44,405 bases of DNA, taken from positions 1-44,405 of the forward strand of contig WFXT01000095.1 in NCBI GenBank assembly GCA_015490475.1, in the 5' to 3' direction. Both the position numbers and the translations under genes were made by a program. Shown here piece after piece: positions 26,240 to 34,693 of this stretch; position 1 is the first letter of the stretch; every line of letters starts with the position of its first letter. The DNA comes from Bacteroidota bacterium. Its GTDB lineage: Bacteria; Bacteroidota; Bacteroidia; JAADEI01. Under the pieces are notes generated by a model. The model did not search any database. It was not told where the DNA came from and was given only the letters and a program-made list of their open reading frames with translations.

Positions 26240-26695
26240 CTATGCCTTAATAATCTGTGGTTCTATACCTGCAGCCTTTATTTTTTCAATAGCAGATTTA
26301 CTAAACGCATGTGCTTTAATGGGCACCTTAACTGTCCATTCGCCCACCCCCAGCACCTTAAAAGGTTTCTTCTTTTTCAAAATTCCCTTTTCTGCAAGAA
26401 TCTCAGGGCTCACCTCCTGCAACCCATATTTTTCAACGAAATATACTAACTGAGCAAGATTTAGGGTAACATACTCTTTACGTTTGGGCGGATTAAAGCC
26501 TCGCTTGGGATATTTAAGATGCAATGGAAGATTACCACCTGCAAAGCCCGGTCTGAGGCTATATCCAGACCTTGACTGAGCACCTTTGGTTCCGCGACCA
26601 GCTGTTGTACCCTTCCCTGAAGCATTACCACGCCCTACGCGCTTTCTTCTTTTTACAGACCCCCGTGACGGTCTCAAATTACTTAACAAACTCAT
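26240..26695 (-). CDS. rplO: Ribosomal protein L15
   Basis: A 151-residue large-subunit protein. The basic, Gly-rich N-terminal part (RVGRGNASGKGTTAGRGTKG) and the YPKRGF motif are characteristic. It lies between rpmD and secY in the normal spc order. Confidence 0.96.
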   Translation of the reverse strand: MSLLSNLRPSRGSVKRRKRVGRGNASGKGTTAGRGTKGAQSRSGYSLRPGFAGGNLPLHLKYPKRGFNPPKRKEYVTLNLAQLVYFVEKYGLQEVSPEILAEKGILKKKKPFKVLGVGEWTVKVPIKAHAFSKSAIEKIKAAGIEPQIIKA

Positions 26696-26702
26696 AACTC
26701 AA

Positions 26703-26906
26703 TTATTTTTCTGGCTTTTCAACTTCTTCAACCTTAACAAGATGAGCAATCCTTCGGATCATTCCCGCTATTTGCGGGGTAAGTCTGTGAACCCTACTTC
26801 TGTTTATTCGTCTAATTCCAAGAGCCTCTGCAGTTCTGCGATTACGCTTCGGTTCACCTATTAGGCTCCTGACAAGAGTTACCTTAACATATTTTTCCTC
26901 AGCCAT
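26703..26906 (-). CDS. rpmD: Ribosomal protein L30
   Basis: A 67-residue large-subunit protein starting KYVKVTLVRSLIGEPKRNRRTAEALGI, with the usual GMIRRIAHLVKVEE end. Its start overlaps the rpsE stop region by 8 bases. Confidence 0.94.
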   Translation of the reverse strand: MAEEKYVKVTLVRSLIGEPKRNRRTAEALGIRRINRSRVHRLTPQIAGMIRRIAHLVKVEEVEKPEK

Positions 26907-27438
26907 TGAAAAGTTTATTTAAGGTTATTCCCCTTTGTCTGGCTATTGTAATAGGGTCTCTAAGAGAAAGCAATGCTTTCATTGTAGCTCTTACAACATT
27001 GTGCGGAGTTGTAGAACCAATCACTTTAGCAATAACATCTGTATATCCTGCACTTTCAAGGACGGCACGCATAGCACCACCTGCAATAACACCCGTACCG
27101 GGAGCAGCACGCTTAATAATAACGCGTGTACCCATTTCTTTGGCTTCCACATCATGAGGCACTGTTCCATGTAAAATAGGAACCCTATACAAATTCTTTT
27201 TTGCTTGATCCGTTGCTTTTTCAACTGCTGCAGATACCTCACGAGCCTTTCCGAGGCCATAGCCAACAATACCATCTTGGTCTCCCACAACCACGAGGGC
27301 AGAAAATCTGAAAGTCCGCCCACCTTTCGTAACCTTGACAACACGCCTCACATTAACAACTCGCTCCTTAAGAGTCAGATTAGAAACCTTTGGTATTGGT
27401 CTTCTCTGCTTTTTCCTGAACTGCACTCTTTCTGCCAT
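26899..27438 (-). CDS. rpsE: Ribosomal protein S5
   Basis: A 179-residue small-subunit protein. The double-stranded-RNA-binding part contains VRRVVKVTKGGRTFRFSALVVVGD and GLGKAREV, the C-terminal half APGTGVIAGGAMRAVLE. Length and order are as expected. Confidence 0.96.
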   Translation of the reverse strand: MAERVQFRKKQRRPIPKVSNLTLKERVVNVRRVVKVTKGGRTFRFSALVVVGDQDGIVGYGLGKAREVSAAVEKATDQAKKNLYRVPILHGTVPHDVEAKEMGTRVIIKRAAPGTGVIAGGAMRAVLESAGYTDVIAKVIGSTTPHNVVRATMKALLSLRDPITIARQRGITLNKLFNG

Positions 27439-27449
27439 GAGTTACTATT

Positions 27450-27821
27450 TTAAAAGTTCAAGCCCTGTTCCCTGGCGGCATCCGCCAATGCCTTTATCCT
27501 ACCATGATATTTGTATCCGTTCCTATCAAAAACCACTTTAGTAATACCTTTTTCTAATGCTCTTTTTGCTACTAAAGCACCCACCTTCTTAGCCATCTCT
27601 GTCATAGGCAGCTTTTGATCTCTCAGTTCCTTTTCCAGAGAAGAGGCAGCCACCAGAGTGTGCCCCTTCGTATCATCAATGATTTGAACATATATGTGTC
27701 TGTTACTTCTAAATACAGTCATTCTTGGTCTTTCTGGTGTTCCAAACACCTTCTTTCTTATCCTCTTTTTTATTCTCTGCCTTCTGAAAATCTTAAATGT
27801 TTTTTCTTTCAATGCTCCCAT
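27450..27821 (-). CDS. rplR: Ribosomal protein L18
   Basis: A 123-residue 5S-rRNA-binding protein with RPRMTVFRSNRHIYVQIIDD and KVVFDRNGYKYHGRIKALADAAREQGL. It lies 7 bases after rplF. Confidence 0.96.
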   Translation of the reverse strand: MGALKEKTFKIFRRQRIKKRIRKKVFGTPERPRMTVFRSNRHIYVQIIDDTKGHTLVAASSLEKELRDQKLPMTEMAKKVGALVAKRALEKGITKVVFDRNGYKYHGRIKALADAAREQGLNF

Positions 27822-27828
27822 GGCTCAA

Positions 27829-28383
27829 TTATTTTTTAGCTGCTGCTTTACCAGGTTTACGTCTAACGTACTCGCCAACATAACGAATTCCCTTGCCCGT
27901 ATATACATTAGGTTTCCTTAATGATCTTATTTTAGCAGCCACTTCTCCGACAAGTGCTTTATCAATACCCTCCACGTGAATTAGAGTCTTATCTTTACCT
28001 CTTTCAACACTAATCTTTATTTCCGGCGGTGGTATAAATACTATACCATGAGAATAACCCAGAGCAAGCTCCAAAACATCTCCCTTCATCTCTGCTCTAT
28101 ATCCAACACCAATGACCTCTAAAGATTTCTTATATCCTTTGCTTACCCCCTCAATAATATTCGCTATAAGCGTCCTATATAATCCATGCATTGACTTATG
28201 TCTCTTTTGATCTGTGGGACGCTTTACCCTTATTATTTTATCTTCTATTTCAACAGTTATATCTGGATGAACTTTTACACTAAGCTCACCCTTTGGTCCT
28301 TTTGCAACAACTGTATTATCCTCTAAAACCTTCACTTCAACTCCGTCAGGGATCTGTATTGGTAATCTACCTATGTGTGACAT
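27829..28383 (-). CDS. rplF: Ribosomal protein L6
   Basis: A 184-residue large-subunit protein, beginning MSHIGRLPIQIPDGV and ending with the signature GKGIRYVGEYVRRKPGKAA. The two-domain length is normal. Confidence 0.96.
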   Translation of the reverse strand: MSHIGRLPIQIPDGVEVKVLEDNTVVAKGPKGELSVKVHPDITVEIEDKIIRVKRPTDQKRHKSMHGLYRTLIANIIEGVSKGYKKSLEVIGVGYRAEMKGDVLELALGYSHGIVFIPPPEIKISVERGKDKTLIHVEGIDKALVGEVAAKIRSLRKPNVYTGKGIRYVGEYVRRKPGKAAAKK

Positions 28384-28394
28384 GGCTCAATTTT

Positions 28395-28799
28395 TTAGAA
28401 TATTGTTGCTATCAGTTCTCCTCCTACATTACGCCGTCTTGCTTCTTTATCTGTCATTACTCCCTGAGAAGTGGAAATAATGGCTACTCCAAGCCCAGAA
28501 CGAACCCTCGGAATATCAGCAGCCTTTACATATATCCTCCTACCAGGCTTACTCACACGCTTAAATTCCTTTATAACAGGCTCTCCTGTAACAGGATCGT
28601 ATTTCAAGGCAATAATTATCTTATCCTGTCCTTGTGGTGTAGGCACAATCCTGTATCCCCTAATGAAACCCTGATCAAGCAATAATTCCGTTATAGCCTT
28701 CAAAAGCTTGGAAGCGGGAATTTCAACAGTCTTATGTCGTGCCATCTGAGCATTCTTAATCCGTGCAATAAAATCACCAACTGGATCCGTTACCGCCAT
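28395..28799 (-). CDS. rpsH: Ribosomal protein S8
   Basis: A 134-residue small-subunit protein starting DPVGDFIARIKNAQ after MAVT and ending RSGLGVAIISTSQGVMTDKEARRRNVGGELIATIF. The start at 28799 was preferred over the ATG at 28817, which would overlap the S14 gene. Confidence 0.94.
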   Translation of the reverse strand: MAVTDPVGDFIARIKNAQMARHKTVEIPASKLLKAITELLLDQGFIRGYRIVPTPQGQDKIIIALKYDPVTGEPVIKEFKRVSKPGRRIYVKAADIPRVRSGLGVAIISTSQGVMTDKEARRRNVGGELIATIF

Positions 28800-28810
28800 A
28801 ACTCCATTTT

Positions 28811-29080
28811 TTACCAACTTGCTTTCCTTATTCCGGGTATTTGTCCAGATGCTGCAAGTTCTCTAAAGTGAATCCTGCAAAGCCCGTAAAGGCGAATATA
28901 ACCTCGCCCTCTACCACAGATGCGGCATCTGTTCCGCACACGTACAGGCGATGAATTTCTGGGAAGCCTATCCAATGCTTCCCAGTTGCCCTCCGCTTTT
29001 AACTTAGCTCTTTTCTCCCGGTATTTCTCTACAAGCCGTTTTCTTTTCTCATTCCTTGCAATGGTCGCTTTGTTAGGCAT
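28811..29080 (-). CDS. rpsN: Ribosomal protein S14, medium-length form with a possible zinc site
   Basis: An 89-residue small-subunit protein ending GQIPGIRKASW. Forms of this length normally lack zinc ligands, but here Cys52, Cys55, Cys68 and His71 sit with exactly the CxxC-x12-CxxC spacing of the short zinc-binding S14 (CRIC, then CRIH). A zinc site with His as the fourth ligand is therefore possible. It lies in the normal place between rplE and rpsH. Confidence 0.95.
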   Translation of the reverse strand: MPNKATIARNEKRKRLVEKYREKRAKLKAEGNWEALDRLPRNSSPVRVRNRCRICGRGRGYIRLYGLCRIHFRELAASGQIPGIRKASW

Positions 29081-29090
29081 ATCTTTCTAT

Positions 29091-29705
29091 TTACTGTTGT
29101 TCCTGTTTAACAGGTTTCTGTTCCTTCTTAGCAAAAGGAAAGCCTAATTCTTCAAGCAATGCTTTAGCCTCTTCGTCAGTATCAGCAGTAGTTACAATAG
29201 TTATATCAAGCCCTGTAACCTTAGGTACCTTATCAATATTGATTTCTGGAAATACGATCTGCTCTGCTATACCAAAGGAAAAGTTTCCTTTTCCGTCAAA
29301 TCCAGTATCTTTAACACCCCTGAAATCCCTAACACGAGGCAGAGCAATAGTAATGAGCCTGTCAAGAAATTCCCACATCCTATCGCCCCTCAAGGTAACA
29401 CGAACACCTACATTCATACCCTTACGAATCTTAAATCCTGCTTCCGACTTACGAGCCTTAGTGAAAACTGCCTTTTGTCCTGCAATTAGTGTGAGCTCCT
29501 CAAGAGCAGCCTCTGCCAACCGCTTATCATTAAGAGCATAACCAATACCCCTGTTCAAACTAATCTTAACTAATCGTGGAACTTCCATAACGTTTTTATA
29601 TCCGAATCGCTCCATCAATCTCGGCACAACTTCTTTATGATACTTCTCCTTCAGTCTTGGTATATATCCTTCTGGTTTTTCCATTCCAGGTTGTTTTTCT
29701 GCCAT
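29091..29705 (-). CDS. rplE: Ribosomal protein L5
   Basis: A 204-residue 5S-rRNA-binding protein. The core reads VPRLVKISLNRGIGYALND, then TLRGDRMWEFLDRLI, RVRDFRG and FSFGIAEQIVFPEI. It is longer than the usual 180 residues because of a charged N-terminal extension of about 20 residues and a Lys/Gln-rich tail. Its ATG overlaps the rplX stop by one base. Confidence 0.95.
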   Translation of the reverse strand: MAEKQPGMEKPEGYIPRLKEKYHKEVVPRLMERFGYKNVMEVPRLVKISLNRGIGYALNDKRLAEAALEELTLIAGQKAVFTKARKSEAGFKIRKGMNVGVRVTLRGDRMWEFLDRLITIALPRVRDFRGVKDTGFDGKGNFSFGIAEQIVFPEINIDKVPKVTGLDITIVTTADTDEEAKALLEELGFPFAKKEQKPVKQEQQ

Positions 29706-30052
29706 CAGTCAAGTATTTTACCACTTTTTTTAGCGTATCGGACAAGTTTTCCTTCTTCATTTCTCTTTCGTCCCACTCTTGTGGGCTCGCCCGTTTCTGG
29801 GTCAATAATCATAACATTTGAAATATGAATGGGACGTTCCACCTCTATAATTCCACCCTGTGGAAATTGCTCAGAAGGCTTAACATGCTTGACATTGACA
29901 ACGCCTTCCACCAGAACTCTTTGTTCTTCAGGAAATACTTTAATAACACGACCCTTAACTCCTTTAAATTTCCCTCGCATTACCATTACTACGTCGCCCT
30001 TCTTAATTTTAAGCTTAACCCTTTTCCGCTTTGTCTCTTTTTTCTTCGCCAT
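29705..30052 (-). CDS. rplX: Ribosomal protein L24
   Basis: A 115-residue large-subunit assembly protein with the KOW motif GDVVMVMRGKFKGVKGRVIKV and ISNVMIIDPETGEPTRVG. The N-terminus is a Lys/Arg-rich extension. Confidence 0.95.
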   Translation of the reverse strand: MAKKKETKRKRVKLKIKKGDVVMVMRGKFKGVKGRVIKVFPEEQRVLVEGVVNVKHVKPSEQFPQGGIIEVERPIHISNVMIIDPETGEPTRVGRKRNEEGKLVRYAKKSGKILD

Positions 30053-30064
30053 GGCTATGCAAAA

Positions 30065-30433
30065 TTAAACAACTTCTGGTGCTAATGAAACAACTCTCGT
30101 AAACCCTTTATCTCTCAATTCACGAGCTACGGGACCAAACACTCGCGTCCCTATGGGTTCATCTGCCTGATTAAGAAGAACTACTGCATTATCATCAAAT
30201 CGGACATAAGATCCATCCTTTCGGCGAACCTCTTTCCTTGTCCTAACTATAACAGCACGAACTACCTTACCCTTTTCCATTGAAGAGCCAGGAATAGTCT
30301 TCTTTACCGAGACCACTATTTTATCCCCAACAGTAGCAAATTTTTTAGCAGATTCTCCCAAAATACCTATACACATTACTTCCCTGGCTCCCGTATTATC
30401 AGCAACCTTCAAACGAGTCATTCTCTGAATCAT
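30065..30433 (-). CDS. rplN: Ribosomal protein L14
   Basis: A 122-residue large-subunit protein starting MIQRMTRLKVADNTGAREVMCI and ending PVARELRDKGFTRVVSLAPEVV. This is the first gene of the spc section, 26 bases after rpsQ, with no clear separate promoter. Confidence 0.97.
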   Translation of the reverse strand: MIQRMTRLKVADNTGAREVMCIGILGESAKKFATVGDKIVVSVKKTIPGSSMEKGKVVRAVIVRTRKEVRRKDGSYVRFDDNAVVLLNQADEPIGTRVFGPVARELRDKGFTRVVSLAPEVV

Positions 30434-30459
30434 ACCTCACTTATTTTTACTATTAAAAA

Positions 30460-30825
30460 TTAAAGATTCTCCAGGTCTTCTGGTTCCTGAGATGACTCTC
30501 CTTCTACATCAAGCTTCTGAACCTTAGCAATTATTTCAACCACCCTCCATCTTTTTCTCTTGCTAAGAGGTCTTGTTTCCATTATCTTTACCACGTCTCC
30601 TTCCTCGCATATATTATTTTCGTCGTGAGCCATAAACTTCTTATGTCTAACAACAGGTTTACCATATCTGGGATGAAGAAAACGCCGTTCTACTTTGACG
30701 ACAACTGTCTTATCCATTTTGTTTGATACCACCACACCAACAAATGTCTTACGACGCCCTCGTTTTTTGCCTTCCTGACGCTCTTGTCCTTCTTGTGTCT
30801 CCTGTATCTCATTTTTTTCCGCCAT
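30460..30825 (-). CDS. rpsQ: Ribosomal protein S17 with extended ends
   Basis: A 121-residue small-subunit protein. The core VGVVVSNKMDKTVVVKVERRF and ICEEGDVVKIMETRPLSKRKRWRV is normal. Compared with the usual 85-90 residues it carries a Glu/Gln/Lys-rich N-terminal extension of about 26 residues and an acidic C-terminal tail. Confidence 0.94.
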   Translation of the reverse strand: MAEKNEIQETQEGQERQEGKKRGRRKTFVGVVVSNKMDKTVVVKVERRFLHPRYGKPVVRHKKFMAHDENNICEEGDVVKIMETRPLSKRKRWRVVEIIAKVQKLDVEGESSQEPEDLENL

Positions 30826-30832
30826 ACCTCAA

Positions 30833-31051
30833 TTATTTTTTATTTTGAGCTTGTCTCTTCTCACGCTGCCTTCTATTCCATTCAGTTAACAATCTTGCAA
30901 TAAACTTCCGCTGGAACCTTAACCTCATTGGATTTTCAAGAGGTGTAATCTTATGAGCCCATTTCATTCTGACATAACGACGTTGCTCTTCCTCTATCTT
31001 TTCTTTAAGTTCTTCATCGCTCAACTGTCTAATTTCACTCATTTTCAGCAT
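30833..31051 (-). CDS. rpmC: Ribosomal protein L29
   Basis: A 72-residue two-helix large-subunit protein near the peptide exit, with SEIRQLSDEELKEKIEEEQ and a basic tail. The start may instead be the ATG at 31042, three codons later. Confidence 0.93.
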   Translation of the reverse strand: MLKMSEIRQLSDEELKEKIEEEQRRYVRMKWAHKITPLENPMRLRFQRKFIARLLTEWNRRQREKRQAQNKK

Positions 31052-31059
31052 AGCTAATC

Positions 31060-31485
31060 TTATTTTCCTTCCTCGTAATCAGGTCTAACAACAAATTTTG
31101 TTGGGATAGGTAATTTATGTGCAGCTAATCTAAATGCTTCCTGTGCTTCAGCCATTGTAACACCATCTATCTCAAACAGAATCCTACCTGGTTTAACCAC
31201 AGCAGCCCAGTGGTCAAGGTCGCCTTTACCCTTACCCATACGAACTTCCAATGGCTTCTTTGTAATAGGTTTGTCAGGAAAGATACGAATCCATAGCTTT
31301 CCTTCACGACGCAGGAACCTGCTTATTGCCACGCGAGCAGCTTCTATTTGCCTATCTGAAATCCATGCATGTCCCAGAGCCTTCAACCCAAAGGACCCAA
31401 ATGCTAAGGTATGACCACGTGTAGATATGCCTCTCATTCTACCTCTCTGCTGCTTCCTCCATTTATATCTACGAGGTTGCATCAT
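31060..31485 (-). CDS. rplP: Ribosomal protein L16
   Basis: A 141-residue large-subunit protein with QPRRYKWRKQQRGRMRG, GSFGLKALGHAWI, the MGKGKGDLDHWAAVVKPG loop and an ordinary end. Order rpsC-rplP-rpmC is normal. Confidence 0.96.
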   Translation of the reverse strand: MMQPRRYKWRKQQRGRMRGISTRGHTLAFGSFGLKALGHAWISDRQIEAARVAISRFLRREGKLWIRIFPDKPITKKPLEVRMGKGKGDLDHWAAVVKPGRILFEIDGVTMAEAQEAFRLAAHKLPIPTKFVVRPDYEEGK

Positions 31486-31506
31486 GGCTCACACTATTTT
31501 ACCTGT

Positions 31507-32217
31507 TTATTTAACTGGTCTATTGTAAGTTCTTCGTTTTAATGCTTTATGCTGAACAGCAGCAGGGGCAGGAATAGATAGGTCTCTCTTTCCATATACT
31601 TCACCACGACATATCCATACTTTAACTCCAATAACCCCCCACTTGGTAAATGCCTCTTTAAGAGCATAATCAATATCTGCTCTCAATGTGCTAAGAGGAA
31701 CTCTTCCGTCCATGTATTTTTCTGTTCTTGCTATTTCTGCACCGCCTAATCTTCCAGACACATGAACTTTTATTCCTTCAGCACCCATCCGCATAGTTGT
31801 GTTAATAGCTGCTTTTACGGCACGCCTATGATTAACACGTGCTTCTATCTGACGGGCAATCGTCTCTGCCACAAGCGGTGCTTCCAGTTCTGGCCGACTT
31901 ATTTCTCCAACTTTGACATCAACTTCTTCCCCTGTCAGTGCTTTCAGCTCTTCGGTGAGCATATTAATTTCCTTCCCGCCCTTACCAACAATAACTCCCG
32001 GGCGAGAAGTAAAAATAGTAACCACTATTCTCTTAGGGAATCTTTCAATAATTATTCTGGATATTCCTGCTCGGGGAAATCGTTTCTGAATGTATTGTCT
32101 AATTTGCCAGTCACCGTAAACTTTATCAGCAAACTGCTTTTTATCCCCGAGCCACATGCTATCCCAACCCCTTATAATTCCGAGCCTGTTACCTATTGGA
32201 TTTGTCTTCTGTCCCAT
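31507..32217 (-). CDS. rpsC: Ribosomal protein S3
   Basis: A 236-residue small-subunit protein. It starts MGQKTNPIGNRLGIIRGWDS, has the KH motif VIVGKGGKEI and the C-terminal signature KVHVSGRLGGAEIARTE. Length is as expected. Confidence 0.97.
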   Translation of the reverse strand: MGQKTNPIGNRLGIIRGWDSMWLGDKKQFADKVYGDWQIRQYIQKRFPRAGISRIIIERFPKRIVVTIFTSRPGVIVGKGGKEINMLTEELKALTGEEVDVKVGEISRPELEAPLVAETIARQIEARVNHRRAVKAAINTTMRMGAEGIKVHVSGRLGGAEIARTEKYMDGRVPLSTLRADIDYALKEAFTKWGVIGVKVWICRGEVYGKRDLSIPAPAAVQHKALKRRTYNRPVK

Positions 32218-32222
32218 CGCAC

Positions 32223-32606
32223 TTATTTAGTTGTGTCCTGTTTTTGATTTGAAACTTTTTCATTTTTTGAATCAACAACAATTAAGACATGGCTGGTTCT
32301 CCTCTTGTAGGGATGAGCTCTACCCCTACTTACAGGTCTCCACCGCTTCAGTGCCGGTCCCTGATTAACAATAATTGTCTTTATATAAAGATTAGCCTCT
32401 TCAACGGGAACTTCTGGATTTTTCTGTTGCCAGTTAGCCACTGCTGAACGCAACAACTTAAGAAGTGGATAAGACGCTCTCTTGCGAACAACCTTCAATA
32501 TCTCCATAGCGGTGTTCACATCCTTATTACGGATAACATCTGCGACCGGTATTACCTTTCGTGGCGATATGCGTAAATTCCTCAGCAATGCTCTTGCCTC
32601 AGCCAT
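32223..32606 (-). CDS. rplV: Ribosomal protein L22
   Basis: A 127-residue exit-tunnel protein with RNLRISPRKVIPVADVIRNK and the signature GPALKRWRPVSRGRAHPYKRRTSH. A short polar C-terminal tail follows. It lies 3 bases after rpsS. Confidence 0.96.
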   Translation of the reverse strand: MAEARALLRNLRISPRKVIPVADVIRNKDVNTAMEILKVVRKRASYPLLKLLRSAVANWQQKNPEVPVEEANLYIKTIIVNQGPALKRWRPVSRGRAHPYKRRTSHVLIVVDSKNEKVSNQKQDTTK

Positions 32607-32609
32607 ACC

Positions 32610-32879
32610 TTACTTGATTTTCTTTGAACTATGTCCCCTGAATGTTCTTGTAGGTGCAAATTCCCCGAGTTTATGTCCAACCATTTGTTCTGTGATATAC
32701 ACAGGAACAAAACCCTTTCCATTATGCACTGCTATGGTGTGCCCAACCATCTCAGGAACTATGGTTGAACGACGGGACCATGTCTTAATGACTTCTTTCT
32801 TGCCCTGTTCGTTAAGCTTGTTTATTTTCTTCATTAGCTTGGGGTCAACGTAGGGTCCTTTTTTAAGCGACCTTGGCAT
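32610..32879 (-). CDS. rpsS: Ribosomal protein S19
   Basis: An 89-residue small-subunit protein starting MPRSLKKGPYVDPKLMKKI, with TWSRRSTIVPEMVGHTIAVHNGK and KLGEFAPTRTFRGH. Confidence 0.97.
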   Translation of the reverse strand: MPRSLKKGPYVDPKLMKKINKLNEQGKKEVIKTWSRRSTIVPEMVGHTIAVHNGKGFVPVYITEQMVGHKLGEFAPTRTFRGHSSKKIK

Positions 32880-32887
32880 ACCTCACC

Positions 32888-33727
32888 TTATTTTGCTCTT
32901 TCTGTTTCTTTACGGCGACGAACAATAAAGACGGACGTTGGATTCCTTTTCTTTCTTGTCTTTTTACCTTTAGCATAAAGGCCAGAACGAGAACGTGGGT
33001 GACCACCAGAGTGTTTACCTTCACCACCACCCATAGGATGGTCAACAGGATTCATTGCGACACCTCTGGTCCTGGGACGCCTATTCATCCAGCGATGCCT
33101 TCCCGCTTTACCAATAACCACAAGGTTGTGATCAACGTTAGACACACGTCCAATAGTAGCCTTACAGGTTTGTAATACCTTTCTGATTTCTCCAGAAGGC
33201 ATTTTCAATATTGCGAACTTCCCTTCCCTACCGACCAGTTGGGCTCCCGTTCCAGCAGCCCTGACAAGCTGACCGCCATGTCCGGGCCAGAGCTCAATAT
33301 TGTGAACAATTGTACCTACTGGAATCTTTTCCAGTGGAAGTGCATTACCCACCTTAATAGGGGCATCAGGACCCGAGATTATGGTGTCACCTACCTTTAT
33401 TCCATCAGGCGCAATTATATATCTCTTTTCACCATCTGCATAAACAACAAGGCTTATGTACGCTGATCTGTTGGGGTCATATTCAATAGTCTTCACTACT
33501 GCTGGAATACCGTCTTTATCTCGTTTAAAGTCTATGATACGATAACGGCGTTTATGGCCGCCACCCCTATATCTCATTGTACGGCGACCCTGATTATTGC
33601 GACCCGCCTTATTCTTATATTTAGCTAAAAGACTCTTCTCCGGCTCATCAGTAGTAAGCTCCTCAAAGGTGTTAACCGTCATAAACCTTCTACCCGGTGT
33701 AATTGGCTTAAATTTCTTCACTGGCAT
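32888..33727 (-). CDS. rplB: Ribosomal protein L2
   Basis: A 279-residue large-subunit protein required for the peptidyl-transferase centre. Motifs are GRNNQGRRTMRYRGGGHKRRYR, the internal GRVSNVDH, and the C-terminal RTRGVAMNPVDHPMGGGEGK with the conserved His. Length is normal. Confidence 0.97.
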   Translation of the reverse strand: MPVKKFKPITPGRRFMTVNTFEELTTDEPEKSLLAKYKNKAGRNNQGRRTMRYRGGGHKRRYRIIDFKRDKDGIPAVVKTIEYDPNRSAYISLVVYADGEKRYIIAPDGIKVGDTIISGPDAPIKVGNALPLEKIPVGTIVHNIELWPGHGGQLVRAAGTGAQLVGREGKFAILKMPSGEIRKVLQTCKATIGRVSNVDHNLVVIGKAGRHRWMNRRPRTRGVAMNPVDHPMGGGEGKHSGGHPRSRSGLYAKGKKTRKKRNPTSVFIVRRRKETERAK

Positions 33728-33739
33728 GGCTATAATTCT

Positions 33740-34042
33740 TTACACATTAAGGTTTAAGAAGTCTATGGTTTCTCCGGGAGCAAGAGTAACAATTGCTTTT
33801 TTGTAAGGTCGTTTCTTACCCTTTATTATGCCCCTTCTTGTGTATCTCACTCTCACTTTTCCAGGAACAATCATAGTATTAACCTTAACAACTTTGACGC
33901 CAAAGAGTTTCTCTACCGCATCTTTTATTTGCAATTTATTAGCCCTCATATCCACTTCAAAAACATACCTATTGTACTTCTCCTGCAGTTGGGTAGACTT
34001 CTCGGTAAGAATAGGTCTTTTTATTATTTCATGCGGTTTCAT
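33740..34042 (-). CDS. rplW: Ribosomal protein L23
   Basis: A 100-residue protein near the exit tunnel, starting KPHEIIKRPILTEKSTQL and including VEKLFGVKVVKVNTM. Its start overlaps the end of rplD by 14 bases. Confidence 0.95.
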   Translation of the reverse strand: MKPHEIIKRPILTEKSTQLQEKYNRYVFEVDMRANKLQIKDAVEKLFGVKVVKVNTMIVPGKVRVRYTRRGIIKGKKRPYKKAIVTLAPGETIDFLNLNV

Positions 34043-34685
34043 GGCTTAAGGATTTTTTAGGAAGTAGCCATTCCCCTGTTTTCAAAATGGCTTTTTCTGT
34101 GAAAAGTAAAGTATATGGTCTTGCAATTATGTAGGTATTCAAAGAATAATACGGTAACACCTCGGCGTATGGCAGGTTCCGTGCAGAGAGATAGATATTG
34201 CGATCTGGTTCTGGCAAAACTATAAGTGTAAACCTATCAGAAGCCTGAAGTGCTTGCAATATTTTGACCATTTCTTTAGTCTTCGGAACCTCAAGGGAAA
34301 AATCTTCAACTACTTTTATGGCACCTTTTGCTGCCTGAGCACTCAATGCACTTCTCCTGGCAAGCAACTGCATCTTCTTGTTAAGCTTAATACTATAATC
34401 CCAAGGTTGAGGACCGAACACTCGTCCACCTCCTCTAAATATAGGACTTGTTCGTTGACCAGCGCGAGCCTGACCAGTATGCTTTTGTGGTCTGATTTTC
34501 CTCGTAGAGCCCTGAACCTCTCCTCTCGTTTTGGTCTTGTGAGTGCCTCTATGAAGAGATGCCAAATAGCGCTTGATATCAAGATACATAACGTGTTCAT
34601 GGGGCTTTATAGCAAAGACCTCATCAGGCACTTCCACCTCTCGCCCCGTCTCCTCACCTGTTATAGAGTAAACAGGAAACTTCAT
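34029..34685 (-). CDS. rplD: Ribosomal protein L4
   Basis: A 218-residue protein with the tunnel loop RGEVQGSTRKIRPQKHTGQARAG...RGGGRVFGPQPWDYSIKLNKK. In some bacteria L4 also represses its own operon; nothing in the leader here shows that. Confidence 0.95.
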   Translation of the reverse strand: MKFPVYSITGEETGREVEVPDEVFAIKPHEHVMYLDIKRYLASLHRGTHKTKTRGEVQGSTRKIRPQKHTGQARAGQRTSPIFRGGGRVFGPQPWDYSIKLNKKMQLLARRSALSAQAAKGAIKVVEDFSLEVPKTKEMVKILQALQASDRFTLIVLPEPDRNIYLSARNLPYAEVLPYYSLNTYIIARPYTLLFTEKAILKTGEWLLPKKSLSHETA

Positions 34686-34693
34686 TTCTCACA

